Source: Yponomeuta sedellus
Taxonomy: Eukaryota > Arthropoda > Insecta > Lepidoptera > Yponomeutidae
Reading direction: 5' to 3'
Length of the DNA: 64,000 nucleotides
Assembly: GCA_934045075.1 (NCBI GenBank)
Contig: OW203726.1
Span: forward strand, 18,539,988 to 18,603,987
The position numbers were made by a program, and so were the translations under genes. Shown piece by piece: positions 21,101-31,823 of this stretch (position 1 is its first letter; every line of letters begins with the position of its first letter). The notes below the pieces were generated by a model. That model worked only from the letters and a program-made list of their open reading frames with translations. It did no database searches and was not told where the DNA came from.

Positions 21101-22067
21101 TGGTGACCGTGCTGTGCTTTTGTTTTCTTGAATCTTACGCAAATTATTGACCTTATGATTTTTGGAGTGTAATTACGGTATATAATATATAAATAAGCAG
21201 TATTTATTCGTAAATTCACAAACATAAGAGTATTTAAGTTATACGCAGGGTATATATATGAATACATTATTTCATAGAATACGATAATCAAGCTTATAGT
21301 GATATAGACAAGTATGGAGGAGACTAGTCATGTGGATGGTCTTGAAAGATTTTCCAAACATTCCTGGGACTTTATATAGGAGTTTATATAGGATGGATCT
21401 CTCATTCTTTTAATATACCTACCTATTTAACTTTATCTTTTTTCTTAATCCTGTCCATCCAAAAAGCGCGTAGGCAGTACTGGTTTCGATAGTAGATACC
21501 TAGTGCATATCTACTCTGATTTCCATAGTTGGAGCAAAAATCAACAAAATGATGTTTGGAATTACTGTGATATGATAAGACGCTCTTCCAAACATAATTG
21601 TCGAACGTTAACAAGAGTCCATTTTATATAAAAACTAGATAACCAAAGTGAAAAATGGACAAAGTAAGTACATCAATAATCCAACTTATTTAAAAAAAAC
21701 CTCGATTTCTTGAAAGCAATCCTTAAATGCAATTTAAGTCATACTGTTAAACCACAGATGTTTAAATTGCATTCAGTTTAAAATTACCTGGGGTGTATTA
21801 TATTATTTTCCTTAACAACCTTGGGCTTGTGGTTTCGACACATCCATCGAGACGTCATTTATTTTACAACATTCGGTTTCTAGGGTTCCTTAGTTCGACA
21901 AGGAACACTTATCCGCGTCCATCCGTCTGTCGATTTGTCTTTCTATCTGTCTGTCTGCCACAGCCTAGCTCAGAGTCGATTAGTATTATAATTTACAAAA
22001 CCTTAAAACCTAAATTAGGGATGCATTTTGTTTTCACGCCTACACATTATTATATTAGGTATACGTA
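21101..22067. other. AT-rich DNA, possible LINE A leader and a repeat scrap
   Basis: 21101-21300 may be 5' leader of LINE A but I cannot show it. 21880-21965 ('agggttccttagttcgac' plus a 'tctgtctgtc' run) is a fragment of the 'ggttccgta' repeat family. No gene recognised. Confidence 0.4.
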
Positions 22068-22210
22068 GCCTATAAATGTCCTACTGCACGGCACAGGCAT
22101 TCTTTCTGCTCTGAGGTATTTCAACACCTCAGACACTTAGGTTTCCTCACGATGTTTTCCTTCACGGTTAACGAGTGGTATTGCACCTCTAACTTCACAA
22201 ATGCCAACAC
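22068..22210 (-). mobile_element. SINE-L 3' and body fragment
   Basis: 'cctataaatgtcctactgc', 'aacacctcagacacttagg' and 'ttcacggttaacgagtgg' match the minus-strand order of other SINE-L copies. The tRNA-like head is missing. Confidence 0.6.
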
Positions 22211-22267
22211 ATTAGTCCACAAGAGCAAACATTCTGGCAGTAGGAAGATAATTTTTGATGTAGAGTT

Positions 22268-22890
22268 CTGTTTTGTTAGGCCATACTCCACCACGGAGGC
22301 CAAGTCCGAGTTGGCGGAGTATTGTAAGACAGTGGCGGGCCTTTTCTGAGTGCTTAGTGCGAGTTTGACAGATCCAATCGAATAACTTTACTACCGGTTA
22401 ATCGAACATTGAGTATGAGTAAGTTAACCATTCGAACTAGCAAAACGCTGTCACAGTACAACTCGCACTCGCGTTTATTCGTGTTTTGGCTGGTAAACGT
22501 GTTCACTTCTCAACGTAAACCATTACAACTCGCACTCAGCAATTTTAATTTCCATACTTGTCGCTAGGTGGCGCTTCCTCGATGCCATAGAAATATGAGT
22601 TTACGTTAACGCGATCGAGTAGTTAAAAAACTCGCACTAAGCACTCTGACCTACTGTCAGAAGTTATCAAGCCGCCCAAAGGCCTCTAACATGGCTTAAC
22701 GACTGCCATTGCATGACAGCCGGTACCAACGGCTTAACGTGCCTTGCGAAGCACGGAAGCGGTCGGCAAAATGCCACTAGTGGTAGTCGCGGGACGGTCA
22801 CCCATCCTGCACCAGACCGCGCCTGTTGTTGCTTTACTCAAGTGATTGATTCCAATCACTCGGTTCGATTAGGAGAGTTCTGTTTGTGAC
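22268..22890 (-). mobile_element. 5S-SINE, split by a MITE
   Basis: The left part, 22268-22341, carries the 3' block. After the insertion the host resumes at 22652 ('cctactgtcagaagtt') and runs through 'cttgcgaagcacgg' and 'ggtagtcgcgggac' to the 5S-like head ('tcacccatcctgcacc', 'gattgattccaatcactcgg') near 22890. Confidence 0.75.
22342..22651. mobile_element. MITE inside the 5S-SINE
   Basis: Ends 'gagtgcttagtgcgagttt' (left) and 'aactcgcactaagcactc' (right) are inverted. Host flanks share 'cct(t/a)', giving a 3-4-bp TSD. Internal repeats of 'acaactcgcactc' occur on the same theme. No ORF. Superfamily not assignable by eye. Confidence 0.7.
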
Positions 22891-23073
22891 ATAATAAACT
22901 TAGAACACGAATTCTTTGTACAAAATCCATTCTTCTCCTTATCGTGTTGGTGACAGACCATTCAGATTTTATTGGCTCAGAAGTCGGCCACGCTCTCACC
23001 AGCTTCCGAGGCCAGACCATAGAATCCATACGTTGATCGAGTAATTAATATGTACTGAAAAGCGGATAAAACC
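22891..23073. other. No gene recognised
   Basis: Short unannotated spacer before a strong hairpin. Confidence 0.35.
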
Positions 23074-23134
23074 CCTGTATACGGAACCCTGCATTGCGCG
23101 TAGCCCGACGCGCAATGCAGGGTTCCATATACAG
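23074..23134. repeat. Long near-perfect hairpin
   Basis: Arms of about 28 bp around the six-base loop 'agcccg': 'cctgtatacggaaccctgc' pairs with 'gcagggttccatatacagg', with a single mismatch, and the inner 'attgcgcgt' pairs with 'acgcgcaat'. The arms carry a 'ggaaccctg' block as in the 'ggttccgta' repeat family. It could be a solo foldback or a small-RNA precursor-like structure. Confidence 0.65.
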
Positions 23135-24310
23135 GGTTCTTTCCCGTGTAGGTACTCTTGTGAGTAAGACAATTTTGGCTAAGTAGATTCTTGAACTGAA
23201 TTTTGTTATACCTACACGTGACTTTGGTTGTTGTTTACCTGGACATGGTTCTCTGATCACCTGTTTACCTCGGATTTGTCATTTGTCACAATATATACCT
23301 TTCCCGAACCTAAGCACATCAGGGCCGCACGTTGCTAAAAAATTATGGTTGATTTTGCTGACGTTACCTACATCAAAAGATAGCAGTGAATTCTTCCATG
23401 AATAATTTGCTCACTACATAAACTTCACATCACATAATATGGCTGTAGGTGAAACTAGGACAATAATACGTCCTTCGGAAACTTTATTTTCTTTTTAGGA
23501 ACTTCACTCAGTTCATTTCCTTGCCGTTCCAATTCCAATCTTTCCTTTGTTTCCTGTCCCCCCCGTTTTTTCCTCTACCCCCCGAGCGGAACCAAAAATA
23601 AAAATCTAACCTACCTGACCTTCAACCCTCAATCTGAAAACGGCCAGTGACATCTAGAGGGCAGCGCAAATCACATGGTTTCGACGAGTTTTCAATGCTT
23701 TACATTGGTTCCTTAGTTCCCAGTTCCAAACTGTTACAAACCGGGATTTTTTTTCCAGTTTGTCACACAGCTGTGATACTGTGACATAATGGGATTTTTA
23801 TAAGAATAAAATCCCTGTTTGTAACACCCTTTATGTCACATTGTTACCAAATGGGCATTTACAGACAACTAGTGTCATACTCATGACTCGCCGTTCCTCC
23901 CGGTTGCATCGGGAGGCTTCTACAATTCTTCGCTGGGAGGAGACTGTTACGGACGGCGGGTGTAGTCGAACGGCTTAGAATAATCTAGATGCAAGGCGCA
24001 TATAGATTAAGTAATAGCTACTTATGTAGATATGTAGAGACAAAGGAACCTTTCAGAACCGCTGTTATTTTCAGTGTAACAGAAGGTGGTGTGACAAACT
24101 GGGAACAAAGGCGTTAGTTATGCTGTCTATAACGAGTTACAGCGAGTTTAAAACTACGATGACCTGACGTCAGGAGCAGAATGTACACCTGAACCTGTAG
24201 GTACGTAAAGTTAGCGTTTACAGAACGATTATAGTGTTATAGTTAGTATCAACGATGAAAATGATGAGAACAATGATCTTGAGTACATGCAACGTGATTA
24301 CAATAGGGTA
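23135..24310. repeat. Unannotated DNA with one MITE-like pair
   Basis: 23727-23827 has inverted ends 'tgttacaaaccgggattttt' and 'aaaatccctgtttgtaaca', a candidate MITE of about 100 bp. A C-rich tract lies near 23558-23585. No gene recognised. Confidence 0.4.
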
Positions 24311-24663
24311 GTACAGTACTACACATCATAAAAGTCCCTTCGGGAATCTACGTTCGCGCAGACTAGGAAGAAGTGTAATAACGAAAGTACCCGAAGCTAT
24401 AAGTACATTCAACATGATCTTTAACCGATACGGTTAAGGTGCAGAATTGATTGCCGCTGTAGCGCTACCTATTTCGCTCACGCTAATATTGCGAAACTAA
24501 TAGTCACCTGCATCGATGACGTTGAATCAACCAATAGCAACAAAGGCGCGCGGTCTGCCATAAAATGAAACTATCTGATTGGTCGATCAACTTGCCGCAC
24601 ACCCAAAATTTGGTCACCTGCGCAGGTACATCCGCGAGACTTATTTCTTGTGTAGCACTGTAC
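24311..24663. mobile_element. Non-autonomous DNA element, copy 1
   Basis: 353 bp closely matched at 53136-53485. Ends are inverted: 'gtacagtactacaca' and 'tgtgtagcactgtac'. Shared landmarks include 'cccttcgggaatctacgtt', 'aaccgatacggttaaggtg' and 'ctgattggtcgatcaactt'. No ORF. Confidence 0.7.
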
Positions 24664-24725
24664 CTCGTATCGCATGTACCTTATTTGTTGGCGAATTATA
24701 GCACACTTCTTATTTTATTTCTTAC

Positions 24726-24900
24726 TAGTTGTCCCGGCGAACTTCGTACCGCCTAACAGTCAATTCTTATTTTTTTTTCATTTTTCTCCGTAAGAACCAT
24801 CCTCGTACTTCAAGGAATATTAAAAAAAAAAAAGAATTATAGCGAAATCGGTTCAGCTGCTCTCGAGATTTGCGCTTACCAACACATTCAGCCAATAATT
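24726..24900 (-). mobile_element. RTE-like LINE tail
   Basis: Minus-strand tail ('ctagttgtcccggcgaac' end, 'cgtaagaaccatcctcgta', 'ctctcgagatttgcgctta'). Same family as 26385-26770 on the other strand. Confidence 0.6.
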
Positions 24901-24913
24901 TTTATATCTAGAA

Positions 24914-25065
24914 GACTAGCTGTCCCGGCGAACTTCCTACCGCCAAAGTTTTCGTAATATCTCCATAAGTAATTTCTGACATTCCCTGGAGTTCGACAAA
25001 AATAAAAAATCAACCAAATCGGTCAAGTTGTTCTCGAGTTTTAGTGAGACAAACGAACACGAGAC
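24914..25065 (-). mobile_element. RTE-like LINE tail, second subfamily
   Basis: Starts again with 'agctgtcccggcgaacttc' but has a different body ('tttctgacattccctggag', 'gttctcgagttttagtgag'). It lies directly behind the previous tail, so two related tails are stacked in one orientation. Confidence 0.5.
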
Positions 25066-25537
25066 TAATAAAAACCAAACTACCTAACATGGCACGGAAA
25101 TTAATCCTCGATAAACATCAAGGGCGAGCGCCTTGATAGAATTTGCTACATGCCCCGCGCTGGCTTAATCAGGCACTGCCACTGCCACATCTTATTCAAA
25201 TAGGTTCTGTTCACAAGATATGAAAGGTAAACCTCACTAAAATGTGTCAAGTAATTTGTTTTCAAAATGAGTCTCTGACCCTTAGATTAATGCTCCGGCC
25301 CTTGAGCCCTTTCGTGAAAACAAAGGGTGTCTAACGTTAATAATCTTGTTACTGAAATTGGCAGGCCATCCCCATACAAGACCGCCAATCAAAGAATTTA
25401 AGGCGCCACCCGTTGCTAGCGACAGCAATGGAAATGGATTTTATGATGTGTTTGATGTGTGTGATGTGATGCACACAATGTTGATACTCGACACCTTATC
25501 ACAGTGCACTTATGCTTAGTGTAGGTATTTAGTTCGG
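25066..25537. other. No gene or repeat recognised
   Basis: Contains a 'gatgtgtttgatgtgtgtg'-like low-complexity run near 25445. Otherwise featureless. Confidence 0.4.
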
Positions 25538-25550
25538 TTTGTTTATTATG

Positions 25551-25718
25551 AAAACCTATTTAAAAACCTATTTAGAGGCTAAAAAATCCACCCATGCCGG
25601 GATTCGAAAACGCGACCTCTGGCTATCCGTGCCAGCGCTCTTTCCAACCGAGCTAATGGGCGACTCACCGGCATCAGTCAAATTTCGAACCTCTTTACAA
25701 TATTCTCTGTATTACGTA
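25551..25718 (-). mobile_element. SINE-X copy lacking its 3' tail
   Basis: Perfect 13-bp TSD 'tttgtttattatg' at 25538-25550 and 25719-25731. The copy contains the head ('tacgtaatacagagaat' in reverse), the tRNA-like body (about 25594-25663) and ends in 'cctctaaataggttttt' plus a short repeat of that block. It has none of the 'cttagcacgggttag' tail. It could be an internally primed copy. Confidence 0.75.
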
Positions 25719-25779
25719 TTTGTTTATTATGGTTTGGTTTGTTTGTTATTGGCTGCCTCGATGCTTTAGTGCATCGGGG

Positions 25780-26080
25780 ATGTTTGCCGACGCGCGAACG
25801 GATGATTTCCACGCAATAACCCGCAAACGCATAGCATCCCTGATGTGCAGGGCGAGGGTCAGCACCAGCAGCCTCCTGAGGGTGTTGGCTGATCGGGTGG
25901 ATAGCCCCATACAGCGCCACTGGGTGCCAATACACCCTAAGCTGACAAGCAGGGGGGCTGGCTGGGACTAGGCCTTCTACTTGCTATTATAATAAGTACA
26001 TTGTAAATAGTTTACTAACATAGCATAAGTTAAATTGTTACTTCCATTATATGGGCTTTGCCTGAAATATTTAAAAAATA
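25780..26080 (+). pseudogene. Probable C-terminal end of a non-LTR retroelement ORF
   Basis: The frame ending at 25971 encodes 'FHAITRKRIASLMCRAR', 'SLLRVLADRVDSPIQRHW' and a stop. The pattern of charged and hydrophobic residues with 'SPIQRHW' resembles C-termini of retroelement polyproteins in Lepidoptera. The following 3' region has 'tatgggctttgcctgaaat', like known LINE 3' ends. I cannot name the clade and this is a family-level inference. No upstream RT remains. Confidence 0.4.
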
Positions 26081-26384
26081 TTATTATTCTGAGCCTTATG
26101 GCGTAAGTACAAACTAAACAAGTGGAGTAAAAAAAATCGATCGATGAGGCGCCTGTAAAATAGTTTTGAGCAATGCAATCGATGTGCGTGTTATTGCTAC
26201 CTATGCAAGTGGTGTTGAAGTAAAATTCGAAACCATATTCCAAGCCCTCTTCAGTATCGCTATAGATAGAAAGAGTACCTACAATTTAGTGTACATAAAA
26301 ATTAAAATTACACACATATTTCTCCCACTTAAACCAGATTGTAACGGACTTTTATATAAAATGATATACTAAATAGGTATATAT
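26081..26384. other. No gene or repeat recognised
   Basis: AT-rich spacer with a 68-codon ORF of no recognisable content. Confidence 0.4.
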
Positions 26385-26770
26385 TCTATAATATAAAAAT
26401 GAATCGCTGAATGTGTTGGTAAGCGCAAATCTCGAGAGCAGCTGGACCGATTTCGCTAAATTTTTTTGCAGACTATTCCTTGAAGTACGAGGATGGTTCT
26501 TACAGAGAGAAAAATAAAAAAATAAATAAGAATCGACTGTTAGACGGTACGACGTTCGCGGGGCCAGCTAGTACTTAGTTCTATAATATAAAAACTGAAT
26601 CGCTGAAGGTGTTGGTAAGCGCAAATCTCAAGAGCGGCTGAACCGATTTCACTAATTCTTTTTTTAGAATATTCCTTGAAATACGAGGATGGTTCTTACG
26701 GAGAGAAAAATATAAAAACAATTAAAGAATCGACTGTTAGGCGGTAGGAAGTTCGCTGGGTCAGCTAGTA
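26385..26770 (+). mobile_element. Two tandem RTE-like LINE tails
   Basis: 26385-26575 and 26580-26770 are direct copies: 'aatcgctgaatgtgttggta', 'aatctcgagagcagctg', 'gaggatggttcttac', ending 'ggccagctagtac' and 'ggtcagctagta'. Same orientation, so either sequential insertion at a tail or a tandem duplication. Confidence 0.65.
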
Positions 26771-27450
26771 TGCTATAAATATGATATGATTCCTCAAAAC
26801 ACTGGAAAAACGCTGATTAGGTACAAATAGTCTGTGGCGGATTTCACAAGGAAAAAATGGAAAAAAACCTCAAAAAAACATAACCACAAAATAAATACCT
26901 AACCTGCCTCTGAGAAGTGCTTCTAACATCAAATGTTATAAGAAACGTGTTTTTTTAAATGAGCCCAATAGTATTTTGGGACGTTTTTCGAGTGTTTTCT
27001 GTTTTAACACTTAAACGTTCATTTAAATAGTCTGGTGGAGATTTTGTAAGGAAAATACACGGAAAATACCGCAGACAAATTAAACCAGCAAATACCTAGG
27101 TAACCACTACGAAGTAGTACTTATCACATCCGTGGTACTTATATACTATAAGGTAACCACGAAGTAAACTGTCTCTGAGGAGTGTGTTATGAAATCGTGA
27201 TTAGATCTCACATTTTTTATATTAAAAGGTGTATTATAGAAACGGTTTCGTGTAATTTTAAAATCGGCTTTATTGCAATACTCAAAACCATAATTTTGGT
27301 GCAATTTTTTATTTAACAAATCTGGGTATCAATAAAACCCTTTGTTATCTATCATATTTTAATATTTGCCTGAAAGTAATATAATTACGATGTTTACCTC
27401 TATAAGACGCGCCGCTGCTATTCATTCCTGCCAGGGAGCACAAGGTCAAG
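26771..27450. other. No gene or repeat recognised
   Basis: AT-rich, with a short local duplication ('ggtaaccacga' twice near 27100-27175). Confidence 0.4.
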
Positions 27451-27538
27451 ATAAAAGTTTTATCCCACTATCGGATATAAATCTCGCTTTACGCGATGAA
27501 ACAGCAAGCTGGCGCTAGCCGATAATAGGATAAAAGTT
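27451..27538. mobile_element. MITE (family of 892-1015)
   Basis: Inverted ends 'ataaaagttttatcccacta' and 'ataggataaaagtt' over 88 bp. No ORF. Confidence 0.55.
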
Positions 27539-27849
27539 GTGAAGAAGTTGGCCTACCCTGACAGTGATACCTACGCAACAAATTGGATTGTGTTCTCCCC
27601 AATTTTTGTTCAGCAATTTATTTCTCAAATCTGTCCGTTCTTTTTAAAATGTATTATCAGCGCCAGTACAAAGCAAAAACTTCACAAAACAAATTACTTA
27701 CAAAAAAGAAATGTTAATGTTAACCTAAACCTAAAAATCATAAATCAAAGTTTCTTGATTTAAAACTCATAAATCAAAGTTTTTTGTAAGTGACATTGGA
27801 TTTGTGTTTTAAGTTTTTGATTTTTTATTTAAACTTGTACAAAGACAAA

Positions 27850-27912
27850 AAATCAAATCACATCACATCACACTATCACGTTTCACATCACATCACACTA
27901 TCACATCACACA
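27850..27912. repeat. Low-complexity (cacat)n tract
   Basis: Runs of 'catcacatcacac' and 'tatcacatcacac', immediately upstream of an RTE-like tail. Confidence 0.7.
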
Positions 27913-27914
27913 CT

Positions 27915-28094
27915 AATATTATAAAGGTGAAAGTTTGTGAGTATGTATATGTTTGTTACTTCTCCTCTAATCGGCTGGAGCGATTTTAATAAAATTTGGT
28001 GTAGAGTGTGGAGTTAGCTGACAACCTGGATTACCACATAGGCTACATTTTACTGCGTGAAAATATATTTTACCGCGGGGCACAGCTAGCCTAG
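27915..28094 (+). mobile_element. RTE-type LINE tail
   Basis: 'aaggtgaaagtttgtgagta', 'ctaatcggctggagcgat', 'accacataggctacatttt' and 'cgcggggcacagctagcc'. Same class as 5122-5298 on the other strand. Confidence 0.65.
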
Positions 28095-28096
28095 TT

Positions 28097-28400
28097 AACA
28101 CAAGCAAAATAATTATTAAGTGTGCGTGGTAGGTACAAATAACAGTACATCAGTCTTTATATACGTGCACTCTTATCAGTTGCGGAAGATTTTACAACAA
28201 AAACCTAAAGGTTGACCTGCCGTCAACTGTACCTACCTATTCATAGTTATTATTAAACAGGTCTAGTCGCGATTATTTACGAGTGAATTAGGTAAAACGT
28301 TATTATCGTAATTCTTGAACGTTTCGGTAGCGTTGCAGTTGTCGTGGTCACGGGTAGACTGAAGTGGCGAGTACAGTCAATTAATGTAGGTAGACTACCT
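28097..28400 (+). repeat. Unknown dispersed repeat, copy 1
   Basis: Direct counterpart of 30601-30912. Shared blocks: 'aacacaagcaaaat', 'taggtacaaataacagta', 'gacctgccgtc', 'acctacctattcatagtta' and 'aattcttgaacgtttcg'. Non-coding. A partial relative lies at 16100-16225. Confidence 0.65.
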
Positions 28401-28750
28401 AGTCACAAGTCCGTTTTACCTACCTATTCATAAGTTATTATTTTATAAAAACAACTCCCGTCTTACGTCTGTAAAATCTGAAAGATGTAATGCAATCTTT
28501 CCCTTCCTCTGCGAAAGCCACCTTTACAACATTTTTCTCATTCGAAATGTGCGTCCGAACAATATCGGCTTAGGCTTGGAAAGAAACCAATTTACTCAAT
28601 TGGCAAAAGCCCTAGTTAAGTCCACATAACTGAGTCAAGTCGGTACAAATGTTGGATCGGCATAAGGTCGAAGGCCTCTGGGTACAGTCGTACAATCAAC
28701 TTCTAAGCCCATGCACTAGAACAAACGTTGACCTTTACCACTACGTAATG
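28401..28750. other. No gene or repeat recognised
   Basis: No credible ORF. Nothing matched. Confidence 0.4.
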
Positions 28751-28752
28751 AG

Positions 28753-28910
28753 ATGATTTATGCAGCGTCCAGTGCCACCTTCAGTCACACTAGATAGGTG
28801 AACGGACTGGGACATTGTATTAGATGGTTTGCCCAGCACATATACCATCCTGATTCTCCTGTGGGCTAGGCCGACATAGCTGTCGGCCTAGCCCAGACCA
28901 CAGGAGAGTT
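28753..28910 (-). mobile_element. SINE-L 3' fragment with a terminal hairpin
   Basis: Minus-strand 3' part ('atgagatgatttatgcagc', 'tttgcccagcaca') runs into 'cctgtgggctaggccgaca'. That is followed at once by its inverse, 'tgtcggcctagccca'. The SINE is thus folded back on itself at its broken 5' end. Confidence 0.6.
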
Positions 28911-29164
28911 CTTTTCTCATGATATTGCACTGGAATTGTCGTAATAAACTATGAATTGTGTAGTTTTATGTACAACAACCGCTCGTAACCCCAGCTGAGT
29001 GATCTTAAACGATTACGAAGGTTAATAATATAATAATTATAATAAATCGTTTATTTGAGGCCTTGCCCATATAAAAGTTAGTACATTTATCACAAGTTAG
29101 TATTAGGTACCCATATAAAATTAAACTAAAACATAACTAAGCCTTTAAAATTAATATGAGGGGC

Positions 29165-29450
29165 AACACAAGGCGCGTTTAGTGCATGGATGGGTAAACC
29201 GTCTTATACTAACGCCAGTGGCATTTTTCCTAGCGGTTTTGTGCTTCGCAACCATCTGAGTTTGCAACACACGTTAAGCAGTTGGTACCGGCTGCCGTCG
29301 ATAGATGGCAGTCGTTAAGCCAAGTCAGAGGCCTTAGGGCGGCTTGAAAACTTCTGACAGGAAGTCCAGCTATTATACTTGCAAGCCTCCACCAATCAGG
29401 ATTTGGCCCCTGTAGTAGAGTATGGCCTAACATAATGGGTTGATGATGAT
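29165..29450 (+). mobile_element. 5S-SINE, degraded
   Basis: The 5S-like head is barely visible ('gcatggatgggtaaaccgtc'). The middle ('agccaagtcagaggcctta', 'cttgaaaacttctgacag') and 3' block ('gtagagtatggcctaac', then a 'gatgatgatg' tail) are clear. Confidence 0.65.
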
Positions 29451-30600
29451 GTGCAATATAGAATATCCTTATCTTAACTTATTTTTTATGAAAAAGTTTA
29501 ATACAATAAGGTGTATTCGAACGACAAATAATAAAGAACAAATAATAAAACGCGAATCAGACTAGCTAAAATACTTTACTAACAGCTGGCATAGTCAATT
29601 TAACTTGAGTTCTACCTCTGGAAGCGAGATGGCGTTACTGGCATGGAACCCTCGCTGCGCGACTCGGACTCGGACTTGGCCTGTTTTATTCAAAGGTGAA
29701 GTAGCATCTGAGACATATGTGAAGGCTCCCCGAGATGTCTCCTCTAGTACTTTTAAATATTACAAAATACTTGACTATCCCATTCCAGTAAGTAGCCAGG
29801 GAAATCTAATGGTGATTGTACAACATGTTTAGGAGAAAATGTTCAAGTCAAGGCATTCGGGCAATATTGGGCGGCTAGGGTCTAAATGGTTGCTATACTT
29901 TACCAGCCATTCTGGACCTTTTAGCAAGCTATCGACCAGCCTTGGTCAGGGATGTAACCCCATTTAGTTGAGACCGCTAGGCGGGCAACGCTTGAATATG
30001 AACAAAGAACAAAAAAAATGGAAATTTAACGTAAAAATCAGAGTTTCTTGTAAGTGAAATTGGATTTGTGTTTGAAGTGAATGAATTTTAGTAATTGCGC
30101 TTATTTTAGGTAACCTTGCACAAAATCGAAAAAGTCATCTAAGTACCTAATCTAGTTGTAATGGATCCTTTTGAATCACTGGGGTTAATGCTTTTATTCT
30201 TCGCGTCAGTTCTTCTACGAGTATTCTGCTCTCCATTGCAGAAAAAGCAGGATTGCTCGTAAACATGTTGGCTTCCTTGCTAGATCCGGATGCGGTCTAG
30301 AGGCGATCAGTCAGCTGCGCCACGATAAAACAACGATGGTTTTTTAAAAAAAATTACGTTCCGCGCCATTTTGTGCCGTGTCGATCTTGGGGTCACCAGT
30401 GTAGAGATGTTTCAGGTTGAAATATACAGAACTTGATGCAGTATATACAGATGTGTATTTTATTGTAACCTAACTCTAACGTTATAATATTTACAAGAAT
30501 GCGTAAATGATACGAGAAAATATTAAAGATTTATAATATGTAATTAGCTAGACCGTCTTGGAGCTGTGGCGTGGACAATCTGTGATGCCACCACAATAAT
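29451..30600. other. Unannotated DNA with one repeat scrap
   Basis: 29640-29695 ('catggaaccctcgctgcgcg', 'ggacttggcctgtttt') is the end of the 'ggttccgta' repeat family. 29830-30000 contains an imperfect inverted pair around 'ggtctaaatgg' and 'ccatttagttgagac'. No gene recognised. Confidence 0.4.
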
Positions 30601-30912
30601 AACACAAGCAAAATTGTATGTGTGTATACACGTTAGGTACAAATAACAGTAAATCAATCTTTACATACTTGCACTCCTATCATTAACGTTAAAGACGACT
30701 TTACAACAAAAATCTAAAGGTCGACCTGCCGTCGACTATACCTACCTATTCATAGTTATTATTAAACGGGTCTAATCGCGATTATTCATTAGGTAAATTG
30801 GGTAAAACGTAATTATCTTAATTCTTGAACGTTTCGACAGCGTTGCAGTTGCCGTGGCCGCTGGTAGACTAAAGTGGAAGTAGAGTCAATTATTGTAGGT
30901 AGACAGACTACC
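30601..30912 (+). repeat. Unknown dispersed repeat, copy 2
   Basis: See 28097-28400. By eye about 80-85 percent similar, 2.5 kb away in the same orientation. Confidence 0.65.
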
Positions 30913-31221
30913 ACAGAGCATATCTGTGGACGCGACGTAAAATAAAAAATAAACCGACTGGGAAAAGATTCGGAGGATTCGGACTCGTATGTATATAGTA
31001 TGTTAGCTTTTAGAATATATCTCGGCTACTATCGGATAGAATCGGATGTATTCGTGTAATAGAAATATCGGAACTAATTTGACACATAATTTCGAAATCT
31101 GAACTAATATGACACTTAATTCGAAATCAGAACTCGATCATCGGTAAGAAAAGCGGCGAAAATTGGTGAAAACTGAAGCCTACTCTAGAGACCGAGGTAT
31201 ATTCTAAAAGCTAACAGACTA
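30913..31221 (+). mobile_element. Non-autonomous DNA element family T, copy 1
   Basis: Shares 'agagcatatctgt', 'aaataaaccgactggg', 'cggaggattcggactcgta' and 'gttagcttttagaatata' with 35704-36028. The inner inverted ends ('gttagcttttagaatata' and 'tatattctaaaagctaac') also define the solo copy at 37947-38155. Confidence 0.65.
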
Positions 31222-31823
31222 TACAAGCAGACTATACTAAGCAGTCGACAGCACATCAACCTCAACAAGCAGGCACTCTATCCAGTTACATACGTAGCAG
31301 ACTGTAGTAAACTAGTAATTGAGTGTACTCGCCACTTCAGTCTACCTATGACCATTGAATTTAAAGTAAGGATAAACATTTTACAATAAAGTTTTTTTTT
31401 TCTGTAGGTAACAGAAAAAATATTGCAGACATCACCACAAGGTTCGGCACTCAGGATTACGGCAGGACTTATTCCCGTAACTAATGTAGAAATACGAGTA
31501 CACCCATACTTCCGCCTTGGCAGTCCGAACTACGATCTGTGTATGCTGAGGTAGAAGATTTCATTTCACTTGACCTATAAAAAAAATAGTTTTGTGCATA
31601 CCCTTGATCCATGAAAGAGTTTCAAAAAAAGATTTTATATTCTGTATTGGAAACCAGCTTCGAAAACAGAATTATTTTTCTTTATTCAAAACCAGGTTTC
31701 CTAAAAAGAAAAATAATTCTCTTTTCGAAACTGGTTTCGAAACTTTGGTTTCAAAAGTGGCCGAAGGGAAAGCATAGATTTACACAAAGGTTTATAGGCT
31801 TGTGCAGCACCGAAAGCAAACTA
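31222..31823. other. No gene recognised
   Basis: 31611-31765 shows repeated short 'gaaaccaggtttc'-type words but no repeat family or credible ORF. Confidence 0.35.

Noticed and set aside
24311..24663. piggyBac-type element because of nearby TTAA
   Set aside because: TTAA does not flank the inverted ends symmetrically in either copy, so the superfamily is left open.
27850..27912. CRISPR-like or satellite array
   Set aside because: Words are short, overlapping and irregular (cacat/tatca); simple low-complexity DNA in an insect-type genome.
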